A DNA stretch of 64,000 nt from Edwardsiella anguillarum ET080813 (GTDB lineage Bacteria > Pseudomonadota > Gammaproteobacteria > Enterobacterales > Enterobacteriaceae), in assembly GCF_000264765.2 (NCBI RefSeq), contig NZ_CP006664.1, positions 2,480,001 through 2,544,000 on the forward strand. The letters run 5' to 3'. The stretch's first letter is position 1. The number at the start of each line of letters is the position of its first letter. This document shows positions 34,904 through 44,833 of the stretch, in pieces. The notes under the pieces are model-generated. The model was given only the letters and a program-made list of their open reading frames with translations, had not been told where the DNA came from and made no database searches. Both the position numbers and the translations under genes were made by a program.

Positions 34904-37789
34904 GTGATACGTAGACAAAGTGCGACCATCGTACTGTGGATATTACTGCTGTTTTGGGCGCCGCTCGGCGCTGCCGCGCAGGGCTGGCAGCCGCTGGCGC
35001 AGAGCATCAACAAGAGCGCCGGCGATCCGCGCGCCTATCAAGCCATCCGCCTGGATAATGGCATGAAGGTAGTGCTGGTCTCCGATCCACAGGCGCCGAA
35101 TGCGCTGGCGGCGCTGGCGCTGCCGGTGGGATCGCTGGACGATCCGGACAGTCAACTGGGGCTGGCCCACTATCTGGAGCATATGGTGCTGATGGGGTCA
35201 AAACGGTTCCCGCAGCCGGACAATCTGTCGGAATTCCTGAAAAAGCACGGCGGCAGCTATAACGCCAGCACCGCTTCATACCGCACCGCCTACTATCTGC
35301 AGGTGGAAAACGATGCCCTGGCCCCGGCGCTGGACCGCTTGGCGGACGCCATTGCCGAGCCGCTGCTGGACAAAGGGAACGCCGATCGCGAGCGCCACGC
35401 GGTGAATGCCGAGCTGACGCTTGCGCGCTCGCGCGACGGTTTGCGCATGGAGCAGGTCTCTGCCGAGACCCTGAACCCGGCCCACCCCAGCGCCCGCTTC
35501 TCCGGGGGGAATCTGGAGACCCTGCGCGATAAGCCGGGTAGCAGTCTGCATCAGCAGCTGGTGGCGTTTTATCAGCGCTACTACTCCGCCAATCTGATGG
35601 TGGGGGTGGTTTACGGTAACCAGCCGCTTCCCGCGCTGGCGTCGCTGGCGGCGTCGAGCTTTGGCCGCATTCCCAATCGACATGCGACGGTCGCGCCGAT
35701 CGATGTGCCGGTAGTGACACCGGCGCAGCAGGGGATCATCATTCACTATGTCCCGGCTCAGCCGCGGCGGATGCTGCGCATTGAGTACCGCATTCCCAAC
35801 GATAGCGCGGCGTTCCGCAGTAAAACGGATACCTATATCAGCTATCTGATTGGCAACCGCAGCAAGAATACGCTGTCCGACTGGCTGCAGCACCAGGGGC
35901 TGGCGGAGTCCGTTAGCGCCGGCGCCGATCCGATGGCAGATCGCAACGGCGGGGTGTTCAATATCAACGTTGCCTTGACTGAGAAAGGGGTGGCCGAACG
36001 GGGCCGGGTGATCGCGGCCGTCTACGACTATCTGCGCCTGCTGCGCACCCAGGGCATCAAGCAGAGCTACTTCGACGAGATAGCGCATGTGCTGGCGCTC
36101 GATTTCCGCTACCCGTCGGTGACGCGCAATATGGGATACGTCGAGTGGATGGCTGATATGATGCTGCGGGTGCCGGTCGAACACGTCCTGGATGCGCCCT
36201 ATCTGGCCGATCGTTTCGATCCCAAGGCGATCGCCGCTCGCTTGGACAGCATGACCCCGCAGCGTGCGCGCATCTGGTTTATCGGTTCCGATGAGCCGCA
36301 CAATAAGATGGCCTACTTTGTCGATGCCCCCTATCAGGTTGAACGCATCACGCCGACCCTGCTGGCGCGCTGGCAGCGCGACGGGCGCGATATCTCCCTG
36401 TCGCTGCCGGCCCTGAATCCCTATATTCCGGATAACTTTACCCTGATTAAGCCGGTATCTCCGACGCCAGCGTATCCGCAGCCGATCGTCTCCCGTCCGG
36501 GGCTGCGCGCGCTGTATATGCCGAGCCGCTATTTTGCCGATGAGCCCAAGGCCGATATCACCCTGGCGCTGCGTAACCCGCTCGACAGCGACGATCCGCG
36601 CGGCCAGGTGCTGTTTGCCTTGACGGACTATCTGGCCGGACTGGCGCTGGATCAACTCTCTTATCAGGCGTCGGTGGGCGGCATCGGTTTCTCTACCGGC
36701 TATAGCGATGGCCTGCTGATCAGCGCCAGCGGTTTTACCCAGCGTTTGCCGCAGCTGCTTAGCGCGCTGCTGGAGGGCTATGCCGGATTTACCCCGACGG
36801 CGGATCAGCTGGCGCAGGCTAAATCCTGGTACAGCCAGCAGTTGGACGCCGCCGACAAGGCCAAGGCCTTTGAGATGGCGATGCAGCCGGTACGCGCGCT
36901 TTCCAGCGTGCCCTATGCCGAGCGCGCCGCGCGCCGCGCCATGCTGCCGTCGATAACGTTGGACGATATCCTAGTCTACCGTCAGCGGCTGATCCGTGCG
37001 GCGACCCCGGATCTGATGGTGGTCGGTAACCTCTCTGCTGAACAAGTACGCCTGCTGGCGGATCGCATCAGCGCCCAGCTGCACTGCAGCGGCACCCATT
37101 GGTGGTATGGCCGCGACGTGGTGGTCGGCGGAACATCGCTGGCGACGCTGGATAGGCCGGGCAGCAGCAGCGACTCTGCGCTGGCGGCCGTCTACGTGCC
37201 CACCGGCTATGATGAGATTCAGGGCATGGCGCGCAGCCAGCTGCTGAGCCAGATCCTGCAGCCATGGTTTTACGATCGGCTGCGCACCCAGGAGCAGCTG
37301 GCCTATGCGCTGTTTGTCTTCCCGACGTCGGTTGGCCGCCAGTGGGGGCTGGCCTTCCTGCTGCAGAGCAGCAGCCGGGCGCCCGACTATCTCTATGGCC
37401 GCTATCAGGCCTTTTATGCCCAGGCGGAGCAGCGGCTGGCCGCGCTAAGCGAGGCGGACTTCAGCCAATATCGCGGGGCGCTGGTGACCCAGCTGCGTCA
37501 GCGGCCGCAAACCTTATCCGAGGAGGCCGACCGTTTCCAGGGGGACTTTGCCCGCGGCAATCTGAGTTTTGATACCCGTGACAGGCTGATCGCCGCGCTG
37601 GAGGGGCTGACGCGGGCCGATCTGCAGCGCTTCTTCCGCCAGGCGGTGCTGGCGCCGCAGGGGCTGGCGCTGCTGTCGCAGGTTATGGGACAGAGCACCC
37701 AGGGACAGTATGCCCAGCCGGCCGGCTGGGCGCGCTACCCGGACGCCAGCGCGCTGCAAAAGACGCTGAAGATAGAGGTGACCCGCTGA
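34904..37789 (+). CDS. ptrA: Protease III (pitrilysin) PtrA
   Basis: Periplasmic zinc protease of the insulinase family that degrades small peptides, 961 residues (E. coli 962). A signal peptide is visible (about 1-25, ending GAAAQ). The inverted zinc motif HYLEH is at 89-93, and the third ligand is the Glu of AVNAELTLARSR. The start is GTG, with GGATAGGA just upstream. It lies between recC and recB as in E. coli; its stop overlaps the recB start (TGATG), although the function is unrelated to recombination. Confidence 0.98.
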   Translation: MIRRQSATIVLWILLLFWAPLGAAAQGWQPLAQSINKSAGDPRAYQAIRLDNGMKVVLVSDPQAPNALAALALPVGSLDDPDSQLGLAHYLEHMVLMGSKRFPQPDNLSEFLKKHGGSYNASTASYRTAYYLQVENDALAPALDRLADAIAEPLLDKGNADRERHAVNAELTLARSRDGLRMEQVSAETLNPAHPSARFSGGNLETLRDKPGSSLHQQLVAFYQRYYSANLMVGVVYGNQPLPALASLAASSFGRIPNRHATVAPIDVPVVTPAQQGIIIHYVPAQPRRMLRIEYRIPNDSAAFRSKTDTYISYLIGNRSKNTLSDWLQHQGLAESVSAGADPMADRNGGVFNINVALTEKGVAERGRVIAAVYDYLRLLRTQGIKQSYFDEIAHVLALDFRYPSVTRNMGYVEWMADMMLRVPVEHVLDAPYLADRFDPKAIAARLDSMTPQRARIWFIGSDEPHNKMAYFVDAPYQVERITPTLLARWQRDGRDISLSLPALNPYIPDNFTLIKPVSPTPAYPQPIVSRPGLRALYMPSRYFADEPKADITLALRNPLDSDDPRGQVLFALTDYLAGLALDQLSYQASVGGIGFSTGYSDGLLISASGFTQRLPQLLSALLEGYAGFTPTADQLAQAKSWYSQQLDAADKAKAFEMAMQPVRALSSVPYAERAARRAMLPSITLDDILVYRQRLIRAATPDLMVVGNLSAEQVRLLADRISAQLHCSGTHWWYGRDVVVGGTSLATLDRPGSSSDSALAAVYVPTGYDEIQGMARSQLLSQILQPWFYDRLRTQEQLAYALFVFPTSVGRQWGLAFLLQSSSRAPDYLYGRYQAFYAQAEQRLAALSEADFSQYRGALVTQLRQRPQTLSEEADRFQGDFARGNLSFDTRDRLIAALEGLTRADLQRFFRQAVLAPQGLALLSQVMGQSTQGQYAQPAGWARYPDASALQKTLKIEVTR

Positions 37790-40700
37790 TGACGCCGTCG
37801 ACTCCGCCGGCGCCGCGCGCGCCGATGCCGACGCAGACTCTGGATCCGCTGACCCTGCCGCTGCGCGGCGCCCGTCTGATCGAGGCCTCCGCCGGCACCG
37901 GGAAGACGTTTACCCTGGCCGCGCTCTACTTGCGTCTGCTGCTGGGCCTGGGCGAGGAAAACGCCTATCCGCGCCCGCTGGCGGTAGAGGAGATCCTGGT
38001 GGTGACCTTTACCGAGGCTGCCACCGAGGAGCTGCGCGGCCGCATCCGCAGCAATATTCACGCGCTGCGGCTGGCCTGCCTGCGCGGCGAGAGCGGCCAT
38101 CCGCTGTTTGCCAGCTTGCTGGCGCAGATAGCCGATCGAGCGCTGGCGGCCTCTCTGCTGCTGGCGGCGGAGCGGCAGATGGATGAGGCCGCCATCTACA
38201 CCATTCATGGCTTCTGTCAGCGCATGCTCAGCCACAACGCCTTCGAGTCCGGGGTGCTGTTTCAGCAGACCCTGCTGCAGGACGAGCTGCCGCTGCGCCG
38301 TCAGGCCTGCGCTGACTTCTGGCGTCGCCACTGCTATCCCCTTTCCGCCGATCTGGCGGCGGCGGTCAGCCAGCTATGGAGCGGTCCAGAGGCGCTGTTG
38401 GCCGAGCTGCAGCCCTATCTGTCCGGCGAGATGCCGCTGCTGCGTCCGGCGCCCGACGCGCAGGAGACGCTGGCGCAGCGTCATCAGACCCTGCTGGCCC
38501 GCATTGAGCGGGTCAAGGACGCGTGGCGGGAGCATGCGCACCAGGTGGCCGGCCTGATCGCCGCCTCGGGCGTCGACAAGCGCAGCTACAGCAGCCGCTA
38601 TCTGCCCAAGTGGATGGATGAGGTGTCGGCCTGGGCGCAGGCAGAGACCCGTGACTATCAGCTGCCGTCGTCGATCGCGCGCTTTGCACAGGCGACGCTG
38701 CTGGAGAAAACCAGCAAGGGGGCGCCGCCGTGCCATAGCGTATTCTCGGAGATTGAGTCGCTGCTGGCCGAGCCGCTGTCGCTGCGCGATCTCATGCTGG
38801 CGCGTGCGCTCGGTGAAATCCGTGACGGCGTACAGCTGGAGAAGCGGCGCCGGGCTGAGCTGGGCTTTGACGACCTGCTAACCCGGTTGGATCAGGCGCT
38901 GGGCGGTGCGGGCGGCGCGGCGCTGGCCGCGGCGATTCGCCAGCGTTATCCGGTGGCGATGATCGATGAGTTCCAGGATACCGACCCCCTGCAGTACCGT
39001 ATCTTCCAGCGGATTTATACCGCAGACGACGCCAGGTCGACCGAGATAGCGCTGCTGCTGATCGGCGATCCCAAACAGGCGATTTACGCCTTTCGCGGCG
39101 CGGATATCTTCACCTATCTGCGCGCGCGCGCGGCGGTGGACGCCTGCTATACCCTGGAGACCAACTGGCGCTCGGCGCCTGGCGTAGTACAGGCCGTCAA
39201 CGCGCTGTTCTTACGCCTGGAGGCGCCGTTTTTGTTCGCAGAGATCCCCTTTGTACCGGTGGACTCCGCCGCGGCCAACGCGGGACGCCGGCTGACGATC
39301 GACGGTGAGCCCCAGTCGGCGATGGCGCTGTGGCTGTATGATGTTCCCGGCTGCACAGCGCAGGAGTATCTGCAGACGATGGCGCGCCGCTGCGCGGCGC
39401 AGATCCGTGACTGGCTCAGCGCCGGTCAGCGGGGCAGCGCGCGACTGACCGGCGGTGATGACGGCGAGGCGGGACGCGCGCTGTGCGCCGCCGATATGAC
39501 CATCCTGGTACGCAGCCGCCACGAGGCGACGGTGATGCGCGATGCGCTGAGCGCGCTCAATATCCCCTCGGTCTATCTTTCCAACCGCGACAGCGTCTTC
39601 TCGACACCGGAGGCGCGCGACCTGCTGTGGCTACTGCAGGCGATCCTGACGCCGGCCCAGAGCCGAACCCTGCGCAGCGCGCTGGCCGTAGGCTTGCTGG
39701 GGCTGGATGCGGCGGCGCTGGACGCGCTGAGTCAGGATGAGCGGCGCTGGGATGCGGTGGTGGATGAGTTTGACGGCTATCGCCGTCAGTGGCAGCGCCG
39801 CGGGGTGCTGCCGATGCTGCGAGAGCTGATAGGGCGCCGCCGCCTGGCGGAGAACCTGCTGGCGACCGCGGGGGGCGAGCGCCGCCTGACCGACGTTCTG
39901 CACCTGGGCGAGCTGCTGCAGGAGGCCGCGGCGCAGCTGGACAGCGAGCCGGCGCTGGTGCGCTGGCTGGCCCAGCAGATCGACAGCCCGCAGCCGCAGG
40001 CGGAAAGCCAGCAAATGCGTCTGGAGAGCGATCGCCATCTGGTGCAGGTGATCACCATTCACAAATCCAAAGGGCTGGAGTTTCCGCTGGTTTTCCTGCC
40101 CTTTGTGGCGACGTTCCGCCGTCAGCGGCAGGGGCTGTACCATGACAGGGCCACCCACCAGGCGGTGTTGGATCTGTGTGCGGACGATGATGCGCTGGCG
40201 CTGGCGGATCAGGAGCGACTGGCGGAGGATCTGCGCCTGCTGTACGTCGCCGTGACGCGTGCCGTGTATCACTGTGCGCTGGGTATCGCCCCGCTGGTGT
40301 CTGGAAATCGCCGTAAACAGGATGAGAGCGATCTGCATCACGGCGCTATCGGTTATCTGCTGCAGCGCGCCGAGCCCTGCGATGCCGAAGGGCTGAAGCA
40401 GGCGTTGCAAACGCTGTCGAATGACCAGATTCGCCTGGAGATCCTCTCTCCCGGCGAGGGAACTCCGTGGCAGGCTGAGCCGATACCGCCGCGCGCGCTC
40501 TGCGCCCGCCGCTTTACCCGTCGTCTGCAGGATGATTGGCGGGTGACCAGCTACTCCGCGCTGCAGCAGCACGGCGCTAGCACCTATCTGGAGCTGTTGC
40601 CGCGCCTGGATATCGATGCCGCCGGCGAGAATCGCACGGCGGCGGCGACGATCTTCAGCGCCCACACCTTTCCGCGCGGCGCGGCGCCGGGAACCTTTTT

Positions 40701-41382
40701 ACACGGCCTGCTGGAGAAGTTGGACTTCGCCGCGGCGCCGGATCCGGCGTGGCTGGCCGAGCAGTGCCTGGCGCAGGGGATCGATTTGGCGTGGGTGCCA
40801 ACGCTGGCGCAGTGGCTGACGCAGATCCTGCAGACGCCGCTGGATGAGAGCGGGCTGACCCTGAGCGATCTGGCCCCGTCGCAGCGCCAGCCCGAGCTGC
40901 AGTTTTATCTGCCGATTGCCCGCCCGCTGCGGGCGGAGGCGCTGGATGCGCTGATCCGCCGCCACGATGCGCTGTCGGCGCAGTGTGAGGCGCTGGCGTT
41001 CAGCCAGGTCGAGGGCATGCTGAAGGGCTTTATCGACCTGGTTTTCTGCCACCGGGGGCGCTATTACCTGCTGGACTATAAGTCCAACTGGCTGGGTGAG
41101 GATCGAGCAGCCTATACTCCCCCGGCAATGGCGGCGGCGATGATCGCGCACCGCTATGATCTGCAGTATCAGCTGTATACCTTGGCGCTGCACCGCTATC
41201 TGCGTCATCGGCTGGTGGATTATGACTATCAGCGCCACTTCGGCGGCGTCTTTTACTGTTTCCTACGCGGCATGGCGGGCGCTGAGCCGGGGCAGGGGGT
41301 CTTTGCCTGCCGCCCCGAGGAGGCGCTGGTCACGGCGCTGGATGCGTTGTTTGCCGGGGAACAGGAGGATAGCGATGCGTGA
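37789..41382 (+). CDS. recB: RecBCD helicase-nuclease subunit RecB
   Basis: 3'-5' helicase and nuclease of RecBCD, loading RecA after Chi. 1197 residues (E. coli 1180). Walker A SAGTGKT is at about 34-40; the UvrD-type motifs IDEFQDTDPLQYR, GDPKQAIYAFRG, TNWRSAP and TIHKSKGLEFPLV follow in order. The C-terminal nuclease has Asp1083, Asp1096 and Lys1098 (GFIDLVF, LLDYKSNWLG), matching the E. coli catalytic set D1067/D1080/K1082. The start overlaps the ptrA stop by one base and the end overlaps recD by eight. Confidence 0.98.
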   Translation: MTPSTPPAPRAPMPTQTLDPLTLPLRGARLIEASAGTGKTFTLAALYLRLLLGLGEENAYPRPLAVEEILVVTFTEAATEELRGRIRSNIHALRLACLRGESGHPLFASLLAQIADRALAASLLLAAERQMDEAAIYTIHGFCQRMLSHNAFESGVLFQQTLLQDELPLRRQACADFWRRHCYPLSADLAAAVSQLWSGPEALLAELQPYLSGEMPLLRPAPDAQETLAQRHQTLLARIERVKDAWREHAHQVAGLIAASGVDKRSYSSRYLPKWMDEVSAWAQAETRDYQLPSSIARFAQATLLEKTSKGAPPCHSVFSEIESLLAEPLSLRDLMLARALGEIRDGVQLEKRRRAELGFDDLLTRLDQALGGAGGAALAAAIRQRYPVAMIDEFQDTDPLQYRIFQRIYTADDARSTEIALLLIGDPKQAIYAFRGADIFTYLRARAAVDACYTLETNWRSAPGVVQAVNALFLRLEAPFLFAEIPFVPVDSAAANAGRRLTIDGEPQSAMALWLYDVPGCTAQEYLQTMARRCAAQIRDWLSAGQRGSARLTGGDDGEAGRALCAADMTILVRSRHEATVMRDALSALNIPSVYLSNRDSVFSTPEARDLLWLLQAILTPAQSRTLRSALAVGLLGLDAAALDALSQDERRWDAVVDEFDGYRRQWQRRGVLPMLRELIGRRRLAENLLATAGGERRLTDVLHLGELLQEAAAQLDSEPALVRWLAQQIDSPQPQAESQQMRLESDRHLVQVITIHKSKGLEFPLVFLPFVATFRRQRQGLYHDRATHQAVLDLCADDDALALADQERLAEDLRLLYVAVTRAVYHCALGIAPLVSGNRRKQDESDLHHGAIGYLLQRAEPCDAEGLKQALQTLSNDQIRLEILSPGEGTPWQAEPIPPRALCARRFTRRLQDDWRVTSYSALQQHGASTYLELLPRLDIDAAGENRTAAATIFSAHTFPRGAAPGTFLHGLLEKLDFAAAPDPAWLAEQCLAQGIDLAWVPTLAQWLTQILQTPLDESGLTLSDLAPSQRQPELQFYLPIARPLRAEALDALIRRHDALSAQCEALAFSQVEGMLKGFIDLVFCHRGRYYLLDYKSNWLGEDRAAYTPPAMAAAMIAHRYDLQYQLYTLALHRYLRHRLVDYDYQRHFGGVFYCFLRGMAGAEPGQGVFACRPEEALVTALDALFAGEQEDSDA

Positions 41383-43228
41383 GTCCCTACTCTCCCAGAT
41401 GGCGCAGCAGCGTACGCTGCGCCCGCTGGATCTGCAGTTTGCCACGCTGTTGGCCGGGCCGCAGCAGCTGCACCTGGCGCTGGCCGCGGCGCTGGTTAGC
41501 CAAGAGCTGGCCGCCGGGCATGTCTGCCTGCCGCTGGCGGCGCTGGATACGGCGACGCTGAGCCAGCGCTTTCCGCAGCAGGCCGATGCCTGGCCTGCAC
41601 TGCTCGCGGGATGGGACGTCGCCCGCTGGCGGGACTACCTGCTGGCGCAGCCCTGTGTCAGCGGCGGCGAGAGGGCGACGCCGCTGGTGGTGAGCCACGA
41701 TTGCCTGTATCTACAGCGGCTATGGCGTGATGAGGGTACGGTGGCGGCCTTTTTCGCCGACGCCTGTGCGCAGCCGCGGCGGGTCGATGAGGCGCTGGCG
41801 TTGGTGCTGCATCGCCTGTTCCCGACTACGGCCCAGCGCCCGGACTGGCAGCAGGTGGCCGCGGCCGTGGCGGTGACGCGCCGGGCGTCGGTGATCTCCG
41901 GCGGCCCCGGCACCGGTAAGACCACAACCGTTGCGCGCCTGTTGGCGGCGTTAGTCGCGCTGGCGCCAGGGCGGATGCCGCGCATTCAGCTGGCGGCGCC
42001 GACGGGTAAGGCGGCGGCGCGTCTGGGCGAGTCGCTGGGGCAGGCCTTGGCGGCATTGGCGCTGGCACCGGATCAGCTACAGGCGATGCCGCGCGAAGCG
42101 CTGACGCTGCATCGCCTGCTGGGTGCCCGCGCAGACAGCGCCCGCTTGCGCTATCACCGGGATAATCCGCTGCATCTGGATGTGCTGGTGGTGGATGAGG
42201 CTTCGATGGTGGATCTGCCGATGATGGCGCGGCTGATCGAGGCGCTGCCGCCGCAGGCGCAGCTGATCCTGCTGGGAGATCGCGATCAGCTGGCTTCGGT
42301 CGAGGCCGGCGCGGTGCTGGGGGAGCTGTGCCGCTTTGCCGAATATGGCTTCAGCGCCGCGCGCGCGGCCGAGCTGAGCCGGCTGTGCGATGCGCCGATC
42401 CCCGCCGGAGAGACGCAGCCTGCGGTCGCCCTGCGTGACGCCATCAGCCTGCTGCGTCACAGCTACCGCTTCGACGCCCGTTCAGGGATCGGGCAGCTGG
42501 CGCTGGCCGTCAATCGGGGCGATCGCCGGATGGCTATGGCGTGCCTGGCGGATCGCTTTGCCGATCTGCATTGGCATGAAATCGCTCAGGATGAAGACTA
42601 CCAGACGCTCTTAACGTGCTGTCTGGCGGGGTATCGCCCGATGCTGGAGGGGATCCTGCGCGGAGAGGCGCCGGCGCAGATCCTGGCCGAGTTTGCCCGC
42701 TTCCGTCCGCTGTGCGCCCTGCGTGAGGGCCCCTTTGGCCTGCATGGCCTTAACGACCGTATCGCCCTGACGCTGCAGCGGGCGGGGCTGATCCGGCGCA
42801 CGCATGAGGGGCAAAAGCACTGGTATGCTGGGCGTCCGGTGATGATCACCCGCAACGACGCCAGTCAGGCGCTGTTTAACGGCGATATCGGTATTACGCT
42901 GGGCGATGAGCAGAGCGGCTGGCAGGTGTGGTTTATGGGCAGCGACGGCGCGCCGCGCGCGGTACAGCCCAACCGGCTACCGCCCCATGAGACGGCCTGG
43001 GCGATGACGGTGCACAAGTCGCAGGGATCGGAGTTCGACCATACGCTGCTGGCGCTGCCGACCCAGCCGTCGCCGGTGGTGACGCGTGAGCTGGTGTATA
43101 CCGCCATCACGCGGGCGCGGCAGCAGCTGACGCTCTTTGCGACCCGGCCGGTGCTGGAGCGGGCCATTCGCACGCCGACCGAACGGCGCAGCGGGCTGAT
43201 GGCCCGTCTGCTGGCCGCCGCCGATTAA
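41375..43228 (+). CDS. recD: RecBCD helicase subunit RecD
   Basis: 5'-3' helicase subunit of RecBCD, superfamily 1B, 617 residues (E. coli 608). Walker A GGPGTGKTTT falls near 175-184, with LDVLVVDEASMVDLPMM (Walker B) and GDRDQLASVEAG after it. The C-terminal AWAMTVHKSQGSEFDH motif is typical of RecD. The ATG lies inside the recB end with GAGGATAGCG upstream. The frame is open 219 bases further upstream, but that stretch is the recB coding end and not part of RecD. Confidence 0.98.
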   Translation: MRESLLSQMAQQRTLRPLDLQFATLLAGPQQLHLALAAALVSQELAAGHVCLPLAALDTATLSQRFPQQADAWPALLAGWDVARWRDYLLAQPCVSGGERATPLVVSHDCLYLQRLWRDEGTVAAFFADACAQPRRVDEALALVLHRLFPTTAQRPDWQQVAAAVAVTRRASVISGGPGTGKTTTVARLLAALVALAPGRMPRIQLAAPTGKAAARLGESLGQALAALALAPDQLQAMPREALTLHRLLGARADSARLRYHRDNPLHLDVLVVDEASMVDLPMMARLIEALPPQAQLILLGDRDQLASVEAGAVLGELCRFAEYGFSAARAAELSRLCDAPIPAGETQPAVALRDAISLLRHSYRFDARSGIGQLALAVNRGDRRMAMACLADRFADLHWHEIAQDEDYQTLLTCCLAGYRPMLEGILRGEAPAQILAEFARFRPLCALREGPFGLHGLNDRIALTLQRAGLIRRTHEGQKHWYAGRPVMITRNDASQALFNGDIGITLGDEQSGWQVWFMGSDGAPRAVQPNRLPPHETAWAMTVHKSQGSEFDHTLLALPTQPSPVVTRELVYTAITRARQQLTLFATRPVLERAIRTPTERRSGLMARLLAAAD

Positions 43229-43269
43229 GCGGCATGTGGCGAGGCACCCGCGCAGATCGCCCGGCGGGG

Positions 43270-44595
43270 CTACAGCTCGGTCAGCAGGATTTTGGAGCGG
43301 CGCTGGTAGTTGTACAGCGCCTGCTTCTGCTGCGGCAGCATATCGACCTCGACCGGCTGGAAGCCACGTTCTTGAAACCAGTGCAGGCTGCGGGTGGTCA
43401 GGACAAATAGCTTCTCCAGCCCCATCTGACGCGCCTGGGCGGTAATTCGCTGTAGCAGCTGCTCTCCGCGCGCTGAGCTGCGGTAGTCCGGATGCACCGC
43501 CACGCAGGCCATTTCGCCCATACGCTCCTGGGGGAAAGGGTAGAGCGCGGCGCAGGCGATAGTCAGGCTATCGCGCTCGATCAGGGTAAAACGCTCGATC
43601 TCCCGCTCCAGCTGTTCGCGCGAGCGACGCACCAGGATCCCCTGCTGCTCCAGCGGGCGGATCAGGGCCAGAATACCGCCGATATCATTGATGTTGGCGC
43701 GACGGATCTGCTCTGCGCTCTCCATCACGATCTGGGTGCCGATGCCGTCGCGCGAGAACAGCTCCTGCAGCAGGGCGCCGTCTTCCAGATAGCTAATCAG
43801 GTGGCTGCGGCCTACGCCGCTGCGGCAGGCGGCGATCGCGCCGCGCAGAAAGCGCGTGCTGCTCAGGGCCCCCTCACCGGTCTCCTCCAGCGCCGCGACG
43901 CGCCGTTCGGCCTCGTTGGGCAGCAGCTCGGCGGCGATGCTACCGTCGTCGTTGCTGACCCCCTGCGCGGCGCAGAAACCGATCAGCTTCTCCGCCTGCA
44001 GCTTAATGGCCAGGTGGGTGGCGATCTCTTCGGTGGTCAGGTTAAAGCTCTCTCCGGTGACCGACACCGCCACCGGACCGAGCAGGACGATGGCACCGGC
44101 GTCCAGCTGGCAGCGCAGGGCGGCCTCATCAATGCGGCGAATGCGCCCGCTGTGACAATAGTCCACGCCGTCATCGACCCCCAGCGGCTGGGCGATGACA
44201 AAGTTACCGCTGACCACGTTGATATGCGCGCCGGCCAGCGGCGTATTGCTCAGGCTCATCGACAGGCGCGCGGTGATATCCAGCTGAACCTGGCCTGCGG
44301 CCTGCTTGACCAGCGCCAGCGTACGGGCATCCGTGACCCGGGTTTGCTTGTGGTAGCGAGGATCGCAGCGCTGCTCTCGGAGCAGCGTATCGATCTGCGG
44401 GCGGGCGCCGTAGACCACGACCAGACGAATGCCCAGGCTATGCAGCAGCGCGATATCGTTGATGATGCCGACGAAGTTCGCCTCGGCGATGGCCTCGCCG
44501 CTCAGCATAATGACAAAGGTCTTGCCGCGGTGAGCATTGATGTACGGCACCGAGTGGCGAAACCCCTGAACCAGTTCTGTGCTGCGCTCCTTCAT
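43270..44595 (-). CDS. argA: N-acetylglutamate synthase ArgA
   Basis: Makes N-acetylglutamate from acetyl-CoA and glutamate, the first step of arginine synthesis; feedback-inhibited by arginine. 441 residues (E. coli 443). The N-terminal amino-acid-kinase-like domain spans about 20-280 ([39 protein letters not shown]). A GNAT acetyltransferase follows ([21 protein letters not shown]). The chosen ATG matches the family start [20 protein letters not shown]. Two ARG boxes lie directly upstream, so ArgR control is expected. Converges on recD. Confidence 0.98.
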   Translation of the reverse strand: MKERSTELVQGFRHSVPYINAHRGKTFVIMLSGEAIAEANFVGIINDIALLHSLGIRLVVVYGARPQIDTLLREQRCDPRYHKQTRVTDARTLALVKQAAGQVQLDITARLSMSLSNTPLAGAHINVVSGNFVIAQPLGVDDGVDYCHSGRIRRIDEAALRCQLDAGAIVLLGPVAVSVTGESFNLTTEEIATHLAIKLQAEKLIGFCAAQGVSNDDGSIAAELLPNEAERRVAALEETGEGALSSTRFLRGAIAACRSGVGRSHLISYLEDGALLQELFSRDGIGTQIVMESAEQIRRANINDIGGILALIRPLEQQGILVRRSREQLEREIERFTLIERDSLTIACAALYPFPQERMGEMACVAVHPDYRSSARGEQLLQRITAQARQMGLEKLFVLTTRSLHWFQERGFQPVEVDMLPQQKQALYNYQRRSKILLTEL

Positions 44596-44606
44596 AATCG
44601 TACCTT

Positions 44607-44645
44607 TGTGAATATCTATTCGCTCATTCTGTATTTTTATTCTGC
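44607..44645 (-). promoter_or_regulatory. Tandem ARG boxes before argA
   Basis: Two ArgR-type palindromes lie upstream of argA. On the minus strand the cores are GAATAGATATTCA (nearer the gene, one mismatch from the consensus in the extended box) and GAATAAAAATACA (farther, about two mismatches). Their equivalent positions are 21 bases apart, the standard spacing for a pair of ARG boxes bound by one ArgR hexamer. Confidence 0.75.
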
Positions 44646-44833
44646 AATTGAGCAAAAGGCAAGCGCCAAATTGTCCGCGCGGGTTCGCCGCCGCGCGGGT
44701 AAGGACATAGATTGTTAAATCTCTATTCAGATTTTCTAATGACATCCCCAGACGGTTTCGCTAAAGTTTTGCCCGTCTTTTCCCGGCGCCGGGGCGCCGG
44801 AGCGGGTATTTCAGCGTTGTTCCCTGGGGTTAC

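Noticed and set aside
35276..36655. Long minus-strand open frame (459 codons) inside ptrA
   Set aside because: PtrA is full length and conserved throughout on the plus strand; the antisense product is rich in Arg, Gln and His, typical of a shadow frame.
39631..40665. Minus-strand open frame (344 codons) inside recB
   Set aside because: RecB motifs are intact on the plus strand; composition is that of an antisense shadow.
43492..44718. Long plus-strand open frame (408 codons) antisense to argA
   Set aside because: ArgA on the minus strand is a full-length, motif-complete enzyme. The antisense frame is a GC-rich shadow with no ribosome site or recognisable domain.
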